Positions 9,272 through 18,430 are shown, counted from the first letter of the stretch. The stretch is 64,000 bases of DNA from Fodinicola feengrottensis (GCF_010993775.1 NZ_WOTO01000042.1:1-64000), one strand, 5' to 3'. Notes: generated from the letters alone by a model not told the origin. A program made the numbers and translations.

Positions 9272-9459
9272 CAGGAATCCAGTTTTCCGCCGACGGCCCA
9301 GTGTTCGTGGGCCACCTCGGTGATGATCACCGTCACGCTCGCGGGCGACTGGCCCGGTCGCCCGCAGGTCTCCAGAAACGCGTCGGTGACCTTTTGCGCC
9401 ATCGCCGCCTTCTGCTCGGCCGTACGCCCGGGAAACATCTGCACATTAATGATCGGCAT
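9271..9459 (-). CDS. 4-oxalocrotonate tautomerase-family protein
   Basis: A 62-residue tautomerase-superfamily subunit starting MPIINVQMFPGRTAEQKAAM. After removal of Met, Pro1 would be the catalytic base. Arg in the FPGRT segment fits the family. Usual length is about 60-75 residues. It is divergent from merR across a palindromic operator and translationally coupled to the RpiB-like gene. The physiological substrate is unknown. Confidence 0.85.
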   Translation of the reverse strand: MPIINVQMFPGRTAEQKAAMAQKVTDAFLETCGRPGQSPASVTVIITEVAHEHWAVGGKLDS

Positions 9460-9488
9460 GGTCTCGACCCTATCTTTTGACGTTGGGG

Positions 9489-9520
9489 TTGACCTTGTCG
9501 CTACGACAAGGTTTTTACTA
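9489..9520 (+). promoter_or_regulatory. MerR-type promoter with palindromic operator
   Basis: TTGACC (9489-9494) and TTTACT (9514-9519) are 19 bp apart, the over-long spacing typical of MerR-controlled promoters. The spacer contains the perfect inverted repeat ACCTTGTCG-CTA-CGACAAGGT (9492-9512). The merR ATG at 9529 falls close to the predicted transcription start, so the mRNA may be leaderless. Confidence 0.75.
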
Positions 9521-9528
9521 CTGTGGGC

Positions 9529-10284
9529 ATGACACTCCTGCGGATTGGTGAGGTGGCCCGGATCGCCGGCATCTCGACGCGGGCGGTACGCCATTACCAC
9601 TGGATAGGGCTGTTGCCGGAACCGGCGCGGCGGTCGAACGGCTATCGCGGGTATGAGATGGCCGACGTCGTCCGGGTGCTGCGCGTACGCAGGCTCGCTG
9701 ACCTGGGGCTGAGCCTGGACGAGGTGGCCGATGCGCTGGCCGACGACCAGGGCCGGGAGCTGCGCGAGATCGTCGTGGAGATCGCCGCCGACCTGGCCGA
9801 ACAGGAAGCCCGGATCCGCGCCCAGCGGGAGCGGCTACTGGAACTGGCGACCCGGGAGGGCGATCTGACCTTGTCCGCCGAGCTTGCCGAGGTCTTGGCC
9901 CACTGGGAGAAGCGGGCCGGGGACCATCCAGCGTACGAACGGGAGCGCCGGATCGCCGAGATGATCGGCGCCGCGCCGGGCGGCGAGGTGGTCGCCTCTG
10001 CGTATCAGGCGGTGGACGACGACGACGAGATCACCGAGCGCGGACTGGCGGTGGCACGGCGTTTTGAAAAGCTCACCGAACGGGACGCGGGCCGGCCGGT
10101 CATCGACGAGGTGGCCGCCGAGCTGATCGCGTACGCCCAGGACGTACGCACCAAGGTGCTGACAGCCGCGAACGCGCCAACCGTGGACTCCGACCTGTTC
10201 CTGCGGGCGGTCGGCTCGGACCTGAATTCCGCCCAGCGACAGTGCTTCGGCCTGCTGACCGACGAGATCCAGAAATGGGGGTAG
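9529..10284 (+). CDS. MerR-family transcriptional regulator
   Basis: The N-terminal MerR winged helix is clear (LRIGEVARIAGISTRAVRHY, then LPEPARRSNGYRGYEMADV), followed by a long dimerisation helix with many Arg/Glu residues and a 130-residue C-terminal domain that I do not recognise. No cysteine pattern for a metal sensor is visible, so it is more likely a drug/ligand or stress sensor. The ATG at 9529 is favoured over the GTG at 9523 because the promoter geometry predicts a transcript starting there. A membrane-protein gene follows after 2 nt. Confidence 0.85.
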   Translation: MTLLRIGEVARIAGISTRAVRHYHWIGLLPEPARRSNGYRGYEMADVVRVLRVRRLADLGLSLDEVADALADDQGRELREIVVEIAADLAEQEARIRAQRERLLELATREGDLTLSAELAEVLAHWEKRAGDHPAYERERRIAEMIGAAPGGEVVASAYQAVDDDDEITERGLAVARRFEKLTERDAGRPVIDEVAAELIAYAQDVRTKVLTAANAPTVDSDLFLRAVGSDLNSAQRQCFGLLTDEIQKWG

Positions 10285-10286
10285 GC

Positions 10287-10910
10287 ATGCGAAAACTCCT
10301 GCCGCTGCTCTTTCCGGCGGAGCCACGGCTCTTCGCCGCTCTCGGTCGCTGGATCGCCCGCCGGCCGGACCACCGCGGCGGCACCGCCTTCGACTATCCG
10401 CGGACCGACACCATGCTCTTCTGGACGATCGTCGTGCTCTGCGTGGTGGAGGGCGGTGCCGTGGAGTTCGTGCTGGCCCTGCTGCGCGTACCAATCGGCT
10501 GGGAGGTCGCCAGCATCGTGCTGCACGTCTACGCGGTCTTCTGGATCCTCGGGATGATGGCCAGCTTCGCCGTCAAACCGCATCTGCTGACCGGCGATGC
10601 GATCGTCGTTCGCGACGGGGTGTCTACCGAGCTCCGGTTCGGCTACGACACGGTCCGGGCGGCGGTGGTCGAACGGAAGCGGTCGGAAGGTTTCGGTGGT
10701 CGTACGGGCCTGAAAGTCGGCAAGGACGGAGTGGCTCTGCTGGCGTACGGGGACGCGACCGTCCGCATCGACTTCCACCCGGACGCGCTGATCTCCCGCA
10801 ACGGCCAGCCGCTGCCCAGCCCGTACAAGAGCCTGCGGATCAGCGTCGCCGACGCGGCCCGATTCGTCCGTACGATCCACTCTCGACTGCCCACCATGGC
10901 CGCGTCTTAA
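10287..10910 (+). CDS. Membrane protein co-transcribed with merR
   Basis: About 207 residues. Two transmembrane segments lie near residues 45-95 (FWTIVVLCVVEGGAVEFVLA and VLHVYAVFWILGMMASFAV), followed by a soluble C-terminal half with DGVSTELRFGYDTVRAAVVE that resembles a PH-like beta domain. The start lies 2 nt after the merR TAG, so the two proteins are probably made together; it may be the regulator's target or a resistance/sensing partner. I do not recognise a named family. Confidence 0.7.
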   Translation: MRKLLPLLFPAEPRLFAALGRWIARRPDHRGGTAFDYPRTDTMLFWTIVVLCVVEGGAVEFVLALLRVPIGWEVASIVLHVYAVFWILGMMASFAVKPHLLTGDAIVVRDGVSTELRFGYDTVRAAVVERKRSEGFGGRTGLKVGKDGVALLAYGDATVRIDFHPDALISRNGQPLPSPYKSLRISVADAARFVRTIHSRLPTMAAS

Positions 10911-10919
10911 GCTCTTCGC

Positions 10920-12143
10920 ATGGCGATGGCAGGGCTTGTGACGCGTATGCAGGAATTCGGCACCACGATCTTCGCGGAGATGTCCGCGCTGGCGGTGCGG
11001 ACCGGGGCGATCAACCTTGGCCAGGGTTTCCCGGACACCGACGGCCCGGCCGAGGTGATCGAGGCGGCCGTCGAGGCCTTGCGTACCGGCCAGAACCAGT
11101 ATCCGCCGGGGCCTGGCATCGCGGCCCTGCGGCAGGCGATCGCGCGCCACCAGCGGCACTGGTACGGGCTGGATTACGACCCGGACAGCGAAGTCATGGT
11201 CACCGCCGGCGCCACCGAGGCGATCACCGCGGCGATCCTGGCGCTCTGCGAACCTGGCGACGAGGTGCTCTGCCTGGAGCCTTATTACGACTCGTACGCG
11301 GCCTGCATCGCGCTCGCCCAGGCTGTCCGCAAGCCAGTTTTGTTGCACGCGCCCACAGAACCCGGCGGCCGATTCACCTTCGACCCGGCGCAGCTGCGGG
11401 CCGCCATCACCCCGAAAACCAAGGTGCTGCTGCTGAATTCCCCGCACAACCCAACCGGTTTCGTGGCCACCCGCGAAGAACTCGCCGCCATTGCCCAGAT
11501 CTGCGTCGACCACGACCTGGTGGCGATCACCGACGAGGTCTACGAGCACCTGGTTTTCACTGACGCGGCCGCATATAAAAACGATCCGGCAGTCGAGAGT
11601 GTCCGAAGTGGACACATCCCGCTGGCGACTTTTCCCGGCATGCGCGAGCGTACGATCCAGATCTCCTCGGTCGGTAAGACGTTCTCCTTCACCGGCTGGA
11701 AAGTCGGCTGGGTGTGCGCCCGACCGGAGCTGGTTTCCGCGGTCACCAAGGTAAAACAATTCATGACGTACGTGAACGCGGCGCCTTTGCAGCCGGCCGT
11801 CGCGGTCGCACTCAACCTGGATGCCAGCTATTACCCGGATTTCGCCGCCGGCATGCAGTCCCGCAGGGATCTGCTGCGCACTGGCCTCGCCGACGCCGGA
11901 CTCACGGTTCTGCGTACCGAGGGCACGTATTTCGTCACCTGTGACGTGTCCAGCCTCGGTGTCACCGACGGCCTCGAATTCTGCCGGGCGATGCCCGAGC
12001 GATGCGGGGTGGTCGCCATCCCGAGCCAGGTCTTCTATGACCACCAGGACGAAGCCCGGCACCTCGTCCGGTTCGCGTTCTGCAAGCGGCCGGAGGTGCT
12101 CACCGAGGCGGCCAAGCGGCTGGCCAAGCTCAAGACCGGTTAA
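10920..12143 (+). CDS. Class I/II PLP aminotransferase (DapC / kynurenine aminotransferase-like)
   Basis: A full-length (407 residue) fold-type I aminotransferase. Motifs are NLGQGFPDTDGP near the N-terminus, TAGATEAITAAI, NSPHNPTGF, ITDEVYEHLVF, and the PLP-lysine segment SVGKTFSFTGWKVGW. The closest families I know are actinobacterial N-succinyl-diaminopimelate aminotransferase (DapC) and the methionine/kynurenine aminotransferases; sequence alone does not separate them. It begins 9 nt after the membrane gene with no clear ribosome-binding site. Confidence 0.88.
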   Translation: MAMAGLVTRMQEFGTTIFAEMSALAVRTGAINLGQGFPDTDGPAEVIEAAVEALRTGQNQYPPGPGIAALRQAIARHQRHWYGLDYDPDSEVMVTAGATEAITAAILALCEPGDEVLCLEPYYDSYAACIALAQAVRKPVLLHAPTEPGGRFTFDPAQLRAAITPKTKVLLLNSPHNPTGFVATREELAAIAQICVDHDLVAITDEVYEHLVFTDAAAYKNDPAVESVRSGHIPLATFPGMRERTIQISSVGKTFSFTGWKVGWVCARPELVSAVTKVKQFMTYVNAAPLQPAVAVALNLDASYYPDFAAGMQSRRDLLRTGLADAGLTVLRTEGTYFVTCDVSSLGVTDGLEFCRAMPERCGVVAIPSQVFYDHQDEARHLVRFAFCKRPEVLTEAAKRLAKLKTG

Positions 12144-12174
12144 CGACATACCACATCGGGCGGCCCGCTCGGCG

Positions 12175-12202
12175 TTATCCACAGTGCGACCTGTCGTCCA
12201 CA
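12175..12202. promoter_or_regulatory. Two DnaA-box-like sites
   Basis: TTATCCACA (12175-12183) is a perfect DnaA box. TCGTCCACA (12194-12202) is one mismatch from the actinobacterial variant TTGTCCACA, in the same orientation 10 nt on. They sit in the 110-nt gap before the cell-wall hydrolase gene. Chance occurrence of one box is possible; the pair is more suggestive. Confidence 0.4.
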
Positions 12203-12253
12203 GATTCGCGATCGCGGCCGCCACCCCGGCCCCGGCGGCGGCAGCCTGGTCAC

Positions 12254-13234
12254 ATGCGCTGCCTCGACCCGCGATCGCTCAGACCCATCGCCCTGCTGGC
12301 CGGTGAGCTGCTGGCTGTGCTGCTCGCCACCCACCTGGTCGCCGGGCTGCTATGGCCCCCGCCGGCGCGAGTGCCGACACCGTCCCGCCACCGACGCCAC
12401 CAACGCTGGTCTGGCCGCTGGACGGCGTGCCGCCGGTGGTCCGCGGCTTCGATCCGCCGGCCGGTCCGTACTCACCTGGTCACCGCGGTGTCGACCTGGC
12501 CGCGCCGGCCGGCGCGCGCCGTCCGGCGGGCCGGCTCGGGCCGGGTCGTCTATGCCGGTGACCTCGCCGGCCGACCGGTGGTGTCGATCGAACACTCCGG
12601 CGGCCTGCGCACCACATATGAGCCGGTCCGGCCGATCGTGCACCGTGGCGACGCGGTGACGTACGGGACGCTGATCGGCACCCTGATCGGCGGCCATCCG
12701 GGCTGCCCGATGGCCGCCTGCCTGCACTGGGGCGCACTGCTGAACGGGCAGTATGTCGACCCGCTCACCCTGCTGGCCGGCCTCGGTGGGCCGGTCCGGC
12801 TGCTGCCGCTGGACGGCCACGGCCGACGCTCCGGTGGATCGGCCCGCGGGTTGGCGGTAGTGCTCGCCGCCCGGCGCTGGCTCGGCACCCCGTATGTGTT
12901 CGCCGGCGGCGACGCGCGCGGGCCAACCACTGGTACCGAACCGGGCATCGGCTTTGACTGCAGCGGACTGACGCTTTACGCCTGGGCACAGGTCGGTGTC
13001 AGCCTGCCGCATACCGCCAGCGGTCAGCACCGGCTCGGCCAGCCGGTGCCACCTGGCCGGGAACAGCCCGGTGACCTGGTGTTCTTCCACACCAGTGGCG
13101 ACCAACCCGACTACTACCACCACGTCGGCATAGCCCTCGGCGGTGGCTTGATGATCGACGCGCCACACTCCGGAGCGGTGGTCCGGATCGAGCAGATCTG
13201 GCCCGCCGAATACGCCGGCGCCCGGAGATATTGA
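12254..13234 (+). CDS. M23 endopeptidase-like / NlpC-P60 cell-wall hydrolase (frameshifted)
   Basis: A membrane-anchored or secreted peptidoglycan hydrolase. It has an N-terminal hydrophobic segment (LLAGELLAVLLATHLVAGLL) and then an M23/LytM domain, partly in another frame: VWPLDGVPPVVRGFDPP, GHRGVDLAAPAG, then VVYAGDLAGRPVVSIEH and CLHWGALL. A C-terminal NlpC/P60 domain carries catalytic Cys in GFDCSGLTLYAWAQ and His in YYHHVGIALGG. The frame leaves near 12360 and returns near 12520, which fits two indels. An M23 gene is normal near rpsB in actinobacteria, but fusion to NlpC/P60 and plus-strand orientation here are unusual. The M23 metal ligands are only partly readable because of the indels. 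Confidence 0.82.
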   Translation: MRCLDPRSLRPIALLAGELLAVLLATHLVAGLLWPPPARVPTPSRHRRHQRWSGRWTACRRWSAASIRRPVRTHLVTAVSTWPRRPARAVRRAGSGRVVYAGDLAGRPVVSIEHSGGLRTTYEPVRPIVHRGDAVTYGTLIGTLIGGHPGCPMAACLHWGALLNGQYVDPLTLLAGLGGPVRLLPLDGHGRRSGGSARGLAVVLAARRWLGTPYVFAGGDARGPTTGTEPGIGFDCSGLTLYAWAQVGVSLPHTASGQHRLGQPVPPGREQPGDLVFFHTSGDQPDYYHHVGIALGGGLMIDAPHSGAVVRIEQIWPAEYAGARRY

Positions 13235-13324
13235 TGAGTCGGCAGCGAAACTGGAGGTTCTCAAAGAGATGACCAGCGCAGCCACGCCGGCAGTGAATTT
13301 TGTCGACGAAGGATGCCTTGGGTT

Positions 13325-13912
13325 TTAGTCGGGCGTGCTCGGGGCTACGTCGCGCATCATCACGCAGTTGCCCTGGCCCTTGGGTCGGTCGTAGCTGAAG
13401 CCCGCACGCTCGTACATCGCGCGGGTGCCGTTATAGAGGAACGACGAGTTCTTCTTCCGGACCCCGCCGGTGTCGTGCGGGTAGCCCTCGACCAGACCAC
13501 CGCCGGCCGACGCGATCAGCTCGACAGCGCCGCGTAGGGCGATCGCCGCCAGGCCGTGACCGCGACGGCCTCGCTCGACCAGGATGCAGGTAACCCGGTA
13601 GTCGGGCAGTCGCTCGGCAGTGGCGAGGTACTCCTTGCGGTGATGGATGCTCGGCAGCTCCTCAGGTGATCCGTACTCCGCCCAGGCGACGGCCCGGTCG
13701 CCGTCGTAGACCAGCGCCGCGTGCGCGACCCCGTCAGCCACCAGACGTTGCTTCAGCGCCCGGTTCTCCCCGGCGCTATCGCCTTTCTCCGCGCAGTCGG
13801 GATGGAACTTCGTGCACCAGCAGCCAGCGAACATCCCCCCGTTCCGCTCGACGAGAGCGGCGAAGTCGCCGAACGTCTCCGGCGTAAGCGCCTTGATCAT
13901 GAAGTCGGACAT
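13325..13912 (-). CDS. GNAT-family N-acetyltransferase
   Basis: A 195-residue GNAT protein. The acetyl-CoA pyrophosphate-binding region is VTCILVERGRRGHGLAAIAL, with the C-terminal motif RAMYERAGFSYDRPKGQGNC. The N-terminal part (GGMFAGCWCTKFHPDC) is Cys-rich and resembles a subfamily seen in many actinobacteria with unknown acceptor. Complete; it is convergent with the cell-wall hydrolase gene. Confidence 0.82.
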   Translation of the reverse strand: MSDFMIKALTPETFGDFAALVERNGGMFAGCWCTKFHPDCAEKGDSAGENRALKQRLVADGVAHAALVYDGDRAVAWAEYGSPEELPSIHHRKEYLATAERLPDYRVTCILVERGRRGHGLAAIALRGAVELIASAGGGLVEGYPHDTGGVRKKNSSFLYNGTRAMYERAGFSYDRPKGQGNCVMMRDVAPSTPD

Positions 13913-14061
13913 GCCCGCAACGTACCCCGGGTCGCGGAAATTTTGGTCCGGTAGCTCACCGACGACCGGTCGCCGGGACCATTCCGTACATGTTCACCCC
14001 TGCCCAGGCGTGATGTTTGCCGTCCACACACAGAAACAGCCGAGGCCGTACGGTGATGGGC

Positions 14062-14587
14062 ATGGCGGACGCGGCTGGCAGGGTGCCTTTGGTGTTGGAC
14101 GGTCCCGATGTCCGGGAGGCCGATCCGTACGAGCTGCTGGTGGGCTATCTGGACTGGTATCGCGAGACGCTCACCCGAAAGCTGGCCGGCCTCTCGGACA
14201 CCCAGCTCCGCACGCCGGTGGAGCCGTTCGGCTGGGCGCCGCTCGGGCTCGTCAGACATCTGGGCTGGGTCGAGCGGCGATGGCTGCGGTGGGGGTTTCG
14301 CCGCGCAGGACGTGGTGGCGTATCCGCCCGGCGGCGACCCGCAGGAATGGTCGGTCGTCGGGCACGATGACGTGTGGGCCGGTTATCTTTCCGAGGTGCG
14401 GCAAGGAAAAGTTATCGTCGCCGACGCTCGGTTGACTGATGTTTCTCAGGTCGGTGGACGCTTCAAGACCGAGGCCGACGCACCGACACTGGGCCGGATC
14501 CTGTTCCATCTCCTGCAGGAGTATGCGCGGCACATGGGCCAGCTGGATGTCGTCCGCGAGCTGCTGGACGGCAGCACCGGCGAGTGA
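14062..14587 (+). CDS. DUF664 / DinB-like (mycothiol transferase superfamily) protein (frameshifted)
   Basis: A four-helix-bundle protein of the DinB/DUF664 type. It begins MADAAGRVPLVLDGPDVREA, with ELLVGYLDWYRETLTRKLAG, GLVRHLGWVERRWLRWGF, then a frame break near 14300 and ILFHLLQEYARHMGQLDVVR to the end. Family members bind a metal through His residues, here in RHLGWVE and ARHMGQLD, and some conjugate mycothiol. An alternative ATG lies at 14056. It is 10 nt upstream of pyrE, probably co-transcribed. Confidence 0.8.
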
Positions 14588-14597
14588 TGGGAGACAG

Positions 14598-15140
14598 ATG
14601 CACATCGAGGACCTGACCGATCTGGCCCGTGCGGTGGACGAGCGCTGCCGGCTGAGCGGCCAGTTCACCCTGCGCTCGGGTCGCACGGCCACCGAGTATT
14701 TCGACAAGTATCTCTTCGAGGCCGATCCGGTGCTGGTCAGCCGGGTCGCGGCCGCAATGGTGCCGCTGGTACCAGCCGGCACCGACCTGCTCGGCGGCCT
14801 GGAATTGGGCGGAATCCCGCTGGTGACGCTGCTCAGCCAGGCGACCGGCATCCCCGCGCTGTTCGTACGGAAGGAGCCCAAGCCATACGGGACTCGGCGG
14901 GCCGCCGAGGGCGGCGACTGCGCCGGGCGGACAGTCACGCTGGTGGAGGATGTGATCACCACCGGCGGAGCGGTGGTGAACGCGGCGCGCCTGCTGCGTG
15001 CGGCTGGTGCGACCGTGACCACGGTCGTCTGTGCCCTCGATCGGGAGGAGCCGGTGGACAGCCTGCTGACGCCGGCCGGCATCGAAGTACGGCCGGCGCT
15101 GACCCGAACGATGCTGGACAAGGGCCGCTCAGCGGGCTGA
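14598..15140 (+). CDS. pyrE: PyrE, orotate phosphoribosyltransferase
   Basis: Makes OMP from orotate and PRPP in pyrimidine synthesis. Visible are RSGRTATEYFDKYLFE, GGLELGGIPLVTLL, FVRKEPKPYGT and the PRPP-binding loop VTLVEDVITTGGAV. The length of about 180 residues is normal for actinobacterial PyrE. The ATG at 14598 has GGGAGA upstream. It follows the DUF664 gene closely. No frame breaks. Confidence 0.93.
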   Translation: MHIEDLTDLARAVDERCRLSGQFTLRSGRTATEYFDKYLFEADPVLVSRVAAAMVPLVPAGTDLLGGLELGGIPLVTLLSQATGIPALFVRKEPKPYGTRRAAEGGDCAGRTVTLVEDVITTGGAVVNAARLLRAAGATVTTVVCALDREEPVDSLLTPAGIEVRPALTRTMLDKGRSAG

Positions 15141-15159
15141 TCCGCGGCCGATTACGCTC

Positions 15160-15909
15160 GTGTTCGTGCTGGTCCTGCTGCCTCCGTCGGAAACCAAGGC
15201 GCTCGGCGGCGAGGGTCCGCCGCTGGACTTGGACGCGCTGAGCTGGCCGGACCTGTCCCCGCCGCGCCGCAAGCTCGCGGATGCGGTGGTGGAGTTGGCC
15301 GCGGACGTGCCGGCGAGCCTGGTGGCGCTCGGTCTGTCCGTACGCCAGCAGGACGAGGTCTCCCGAAACGCGGAACTCTGGACCGCTCCCACCGTGCCGG
15401 CGTTGCGGCGCTACACCGGTGTCCTTTACGACGCGCTGGGTTTTGCCAGCTTTTCCCGGCGGGAGCGGAAAAAAGCGCATCGCCGACTGGTGGTGGCCTC
15501 CGCGCTGTTCGGGCTGGTCGGCGGCGCTGACCCGATCCCGGCCTACCGGCTGTCCGGCGCCAGCACGTTGCCGGCCGTCGGTGGCCTGCGTTCCTTCTGG
15601 CGCCCGACGCTGGAGCCGGTGCTGGCCGAGATCGACGATCTGGTCGTCGATCTGCGTTCTGGGACGTATGCGGCTCTGGCGCCGATCGCGGGCGCGGTGT
15701 CCGTGCGGGTGGTTACCGAGGATGCCACCGGCCGACGGCTGACGGTCAGTCACCACAACAAAATGTACAAGGGCCGGCTGGCCGCGGTGCTGGTCCGCCT
15801 GGGCCGCGAACCGTCCACTGTGGACGGACTGGCTCGAGCGGTCTCGCGGGCCGGGCTCACCGTCGAGGTGACAGCTGACCGGAGTCTTGAGCTGCTCGCG
15901 ACCGACTGA
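15160..15909 (+). CDS. yaaA: YaaA-family protein (peroxide-stress, DUF328)
   Basis: YaaA lowers free intracellular iron and limits Fenton damage under peroxide stress in E. coli and binds DNA. This gene has the family start LVLLPPSETKALGGEGPPLD, YTGVLYDALGFASF, PAYRLSGAS and TVSHHNKMYKGRLA. Start may be GTG 15160 or GTG 15166. It lies 19 nt after pyrE and its 3' end overlaps the convergent MFS gene by about 50 nt. Confidence 0.85.
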   Translation: MFVLVLLPPSETKALGGEGPPLDLDALSWPDLSPPRRKLADAVVELAADVPASLVALGLSVRQQDEVSRNAELWTAPTVPALRRYTGVLYDALGFASFSRRERKKAHRRLVVASALFGLVGGADPIPAYRLSGASTLPAVGGLRSFWRPTLEPVLAEIDDLVVDLRSGTYAALAPIAGAVSVRVVTEDATGRRLTVSHHNKMYKGRLAAVLVRLGREPSTVDGLARAVSRAGLTVEVTADRSLELLATD

Positions 15910-17102
15910 CCGACCGCAACTGACGCACCTGCGGCGAAAGCAACGCGCCGGCCGTACCCACCAACACCAGCGCGGCGCATCCGACGAGGGTCGGTTCGGC
16001 GCCCGCCGCGGCCGCGATCGGACCGGCGACCAGCAGACCGAGCGGGGCGAGCGCGAGTGAGCCGAATCCGTCGTACGCGCTGACCCGGGACAGCACTTCG
16101 CCGGGGATCTCACGCTGCAGTGTGGTCGCCCACAAAACGCTGAACACGTCGTTAGACACGCCGACCACCAGCATCGCCACCGCGCAGAGCCAAACCGGCG
16201 CGTGGCCGGCGATCAACAGCATCGGCAACGCCGCCGGGAAGGTCGCCAGCACCGCCACCAGCAACGGCCGACCGACCCGGATCCGGCTGGCCAGCACCGC
16301 ACCGCCAATGGTGCCGGCCGCCCCCCCCCCCCCGACGATGACCGCCCAGGCCTGCGCGCCACCAAGGCCGCGCACGGCGATCAGCGGCCCGAGAACACCA
16401 ACGTTGGCGTTGACCGCGGCCACTACCAACGAATACTGCGCGACCACCACCCACAGCCATTGCCGCGAGAAGAACTCCCGGCCACCCTGACGCAGGTCAG
16501 CGAGCAGCGTCGACGCCTTCCGGACCCGGGCCGGCACTCGAATCGCACCGATAAGCGCGGCGCTGACAAGGAAAGAAGCAGCGTTCAAGGCGATCGCCCA
16601 TCCCGCGCCAACGAGCGCGACCACCACTCCGGAAAGTACCAACCCGAGCATCAATGACAGGTTCTGTCCGATGCGCAGATAGGCGTTGGCGCGCTGCAAA
16701 TCCTCGTCCGCGACGATTTCCGGCACCATCCCGCTCATCGCCGGAAAGAACAGCGCGGAAGCCAGCCCAGCGAAGAAAGCGAGCACGACCACCGGCATTA
16801 TCGCTGTCGTACGGGCGAAAACCAGCGTCGCGAGCCCCGCCCAGGCGAGGCCTGCGAGTATTTCCGCACCCACCATCAACCGGGCTCTGGGCATCCGGTC
16901 GGCGATCACCCCGCCCAGCAGAATGAACACCAGCTGTGGGAGCGCCTGCGCGCAGAGCACCACCGAGAGCCGGGCCGGCGTCGCGCCGGGCAAACCAAGC
17001 ACCCCAAAACGCCAGCGCGACCCGCCCAAACCCATTACCCAGCACCGAAACTGTGTGCGCCCCCGCCAGCGCCGCGAACCTACCCCCAAGCGACCCCGTC
17101 AC
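15857..17102 (-). CDS. MFS exporter (frameshifted)
   Basis: A major-facilitator transporter of about 12 transmembrane helices, resembling EntS/TetA-type exporters. Readable segments are GRFAALAGAHTVSVLGNGFG at the N-terminus, GGVIADRMPRARLMVGAEIL (loop 2-3 motif), FFAGLASALFFPAMSGMVPE and, late, LWATTLQREIPGEVLSRVSA. The frame breaks near 17000. A C13 run (16321-16333) encodes four glycines without changing frame. The start is uncertain: GTG 17102, with GGGGGAG upstream, or GTG 17144. It follows a P450 gene on the same strand, suggesting export of the P450 product or substrate. Confidence 0.82.
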
Positions 17103-17186
17103 CCACCAACGATAACTCCCCCTGACTCCTCCCAGGGCAAGCACTCGTCCCGTACGATCCCTCGCTCAAACCAAAAGCTCGACCAA

Positions 17187-18407
17187 TCACCACACGACAG
17201 GCAACCGATGAAGACCGAAAATAGCCGCATCGTATTTGAACGACAGTTCCTCCACCGGAACCCCGAGCGCCAGTCCCGGAACCCTGTCAAACAGCGTACG
17301 CAGAGCGATGTCCATCTCGGCTCGGGCGAGATTTTGGCCGAGGCACTGGTGTACGCCGTAGCCGAAGGCGAGGTGTCGGCGGCCGGGGCGGGTGATGTCG
17401 AAGTCGTCTGGGTTCGGGAACAGGCGGTCGTCACGGTTCACGGATCCACCGAGGACGAAAATGGGGTCGCCGGCTCGGATCAGCTGGCCACCGAGCTCGA
17501 GGTCCTCGATCGCCATCCGGTCGAAGGCGGCCCAGTCGACGATGGAATGGAACCGCAGCAGTTCCTCCACGGTGCCCGGCCAGTCGGCTGGATTGGCCCG
17601 CAGCGAAGCCAAACTCTCGGGTTTGTCGAGGAGTGTCAGGACGCCGAGGGACAGAATGTTCGCCGTTGTCTCGTGACCGGCGACCAGCAGCAGCAACGAC
17701 ATCCCCACCAGCCCATCGTGGCTCAGTTCGCCGCTGGAGAGCCGTTCGGCGACCAGCCGGCCGATCAGGTTGTCGCCGGGCTGCCGTTCGGCCCTGGTGA
17801 CCAGCTGGTCCAGGTATTGCCAGATTTCGCCGACGGCCGCGGTCGCCTCGGCCGGATCGGCGTCGAGGCTGACGAGTTTGCGCGTACGGGACTGGAAATA
17901 CTCGTGGTCTTCATAGGGCACACCGAGCAGCTGGCAGATCACCAGCGACGGTACCGCCAGCGTGAAGGCCTCCACCAGGTCAGCCGACCGGCCGCTGGCC
18001 AGCAGCTGGTCGATCAGCTCGTCGACGGTCCGCTGGATGCCCGGCCGCATCGCGTTCAGCCGCGGTACGGAGAACTCGGAGATCAGCATCCGCCGATAAA
18101 TGTCGTGCTCAGGCGGGTCCATGTCGATGAAGAAGCCGTCGCGCGGCGCGGCCCGATCCTGCTCGCCCGGCTGAATCTGCGGCCAGTCCGGCCGGCTGCT
18201 GTCGGTGCTGATCCGCCGATCGGTCAGCACCTGTCGCGCCTCCTCGTGCCGCGTCACCACCCAGCCGGTCACGCCACTGGGGAACCGTACGCGGGCCACT
18301 GGACCGGCGGCCCGCAGTCCCGCGTACTCCGGTGGCGGAGCGTACGGGCACTGCCGGCGCATCGGAAACGTCTGCATGGCTTCCACGCCATCGTGTGTCG
18401 TCGTCAT
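17187..18407 (-). CDS. Cytochrome P450 (CYP105/107-like)
   Basis: A complete 406-residue soluble bacterial P450. The I-helix oxygen-activation motif is LLLVAGHETTANIL, the K-helix ExxR lies in VEELLRFHS, and the heme-thiolate loop is FGYGVHQCLGQNLARAE. FFIDMDPPEHDIYRRM is the usual substrate-region motif. It needs external ferredoxin/reductase, neither of which is adjacent. It is transcribed divergently from a TetR gene across a strong palindrome, so that TetR probably represses it; the MFS exporter gene follows. The substrate is unknown. Confidence 0.93.
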   Translation of the reverse strand: MTTTHDGVEAMQTFPMRRQCPYAPPPEYAGLRAAGPVARVRFPSGVTGWVVTRHEEARQVLTDRRISTDSSRPDWPQIQPGEQDRAAPRDGFFIDMDPPEHDIYRRMLISEFSVPRLNAMRPGIQRTVDELIDQLLASGRSADLVEAFTLAVPSLVICQLLGVPYEDHEYFQSRTRKLVSLDADPAEATAAVGEIWQYLDQLVTRAERQPGDNLIGRLVAERLSSGELSHDGLVGMSLLLLVAGHETTANILSLGVLTLLDKPESLASLRANPADWPGTVEELLRFHSIVDWAAFDRMAIEDLELGGQLIRAGDPIFVLGGSVNRDDRLFPNPDDFDITRPGRRHLAFGYGVHQCLGQNLARAEMDIALRTLFDRVPGLALGVPVEELSFKYDAAIFGLHRLPVVW

Positions 18408-18430
18408 AGTGTTGCCTCCGAGGAGAGGAT

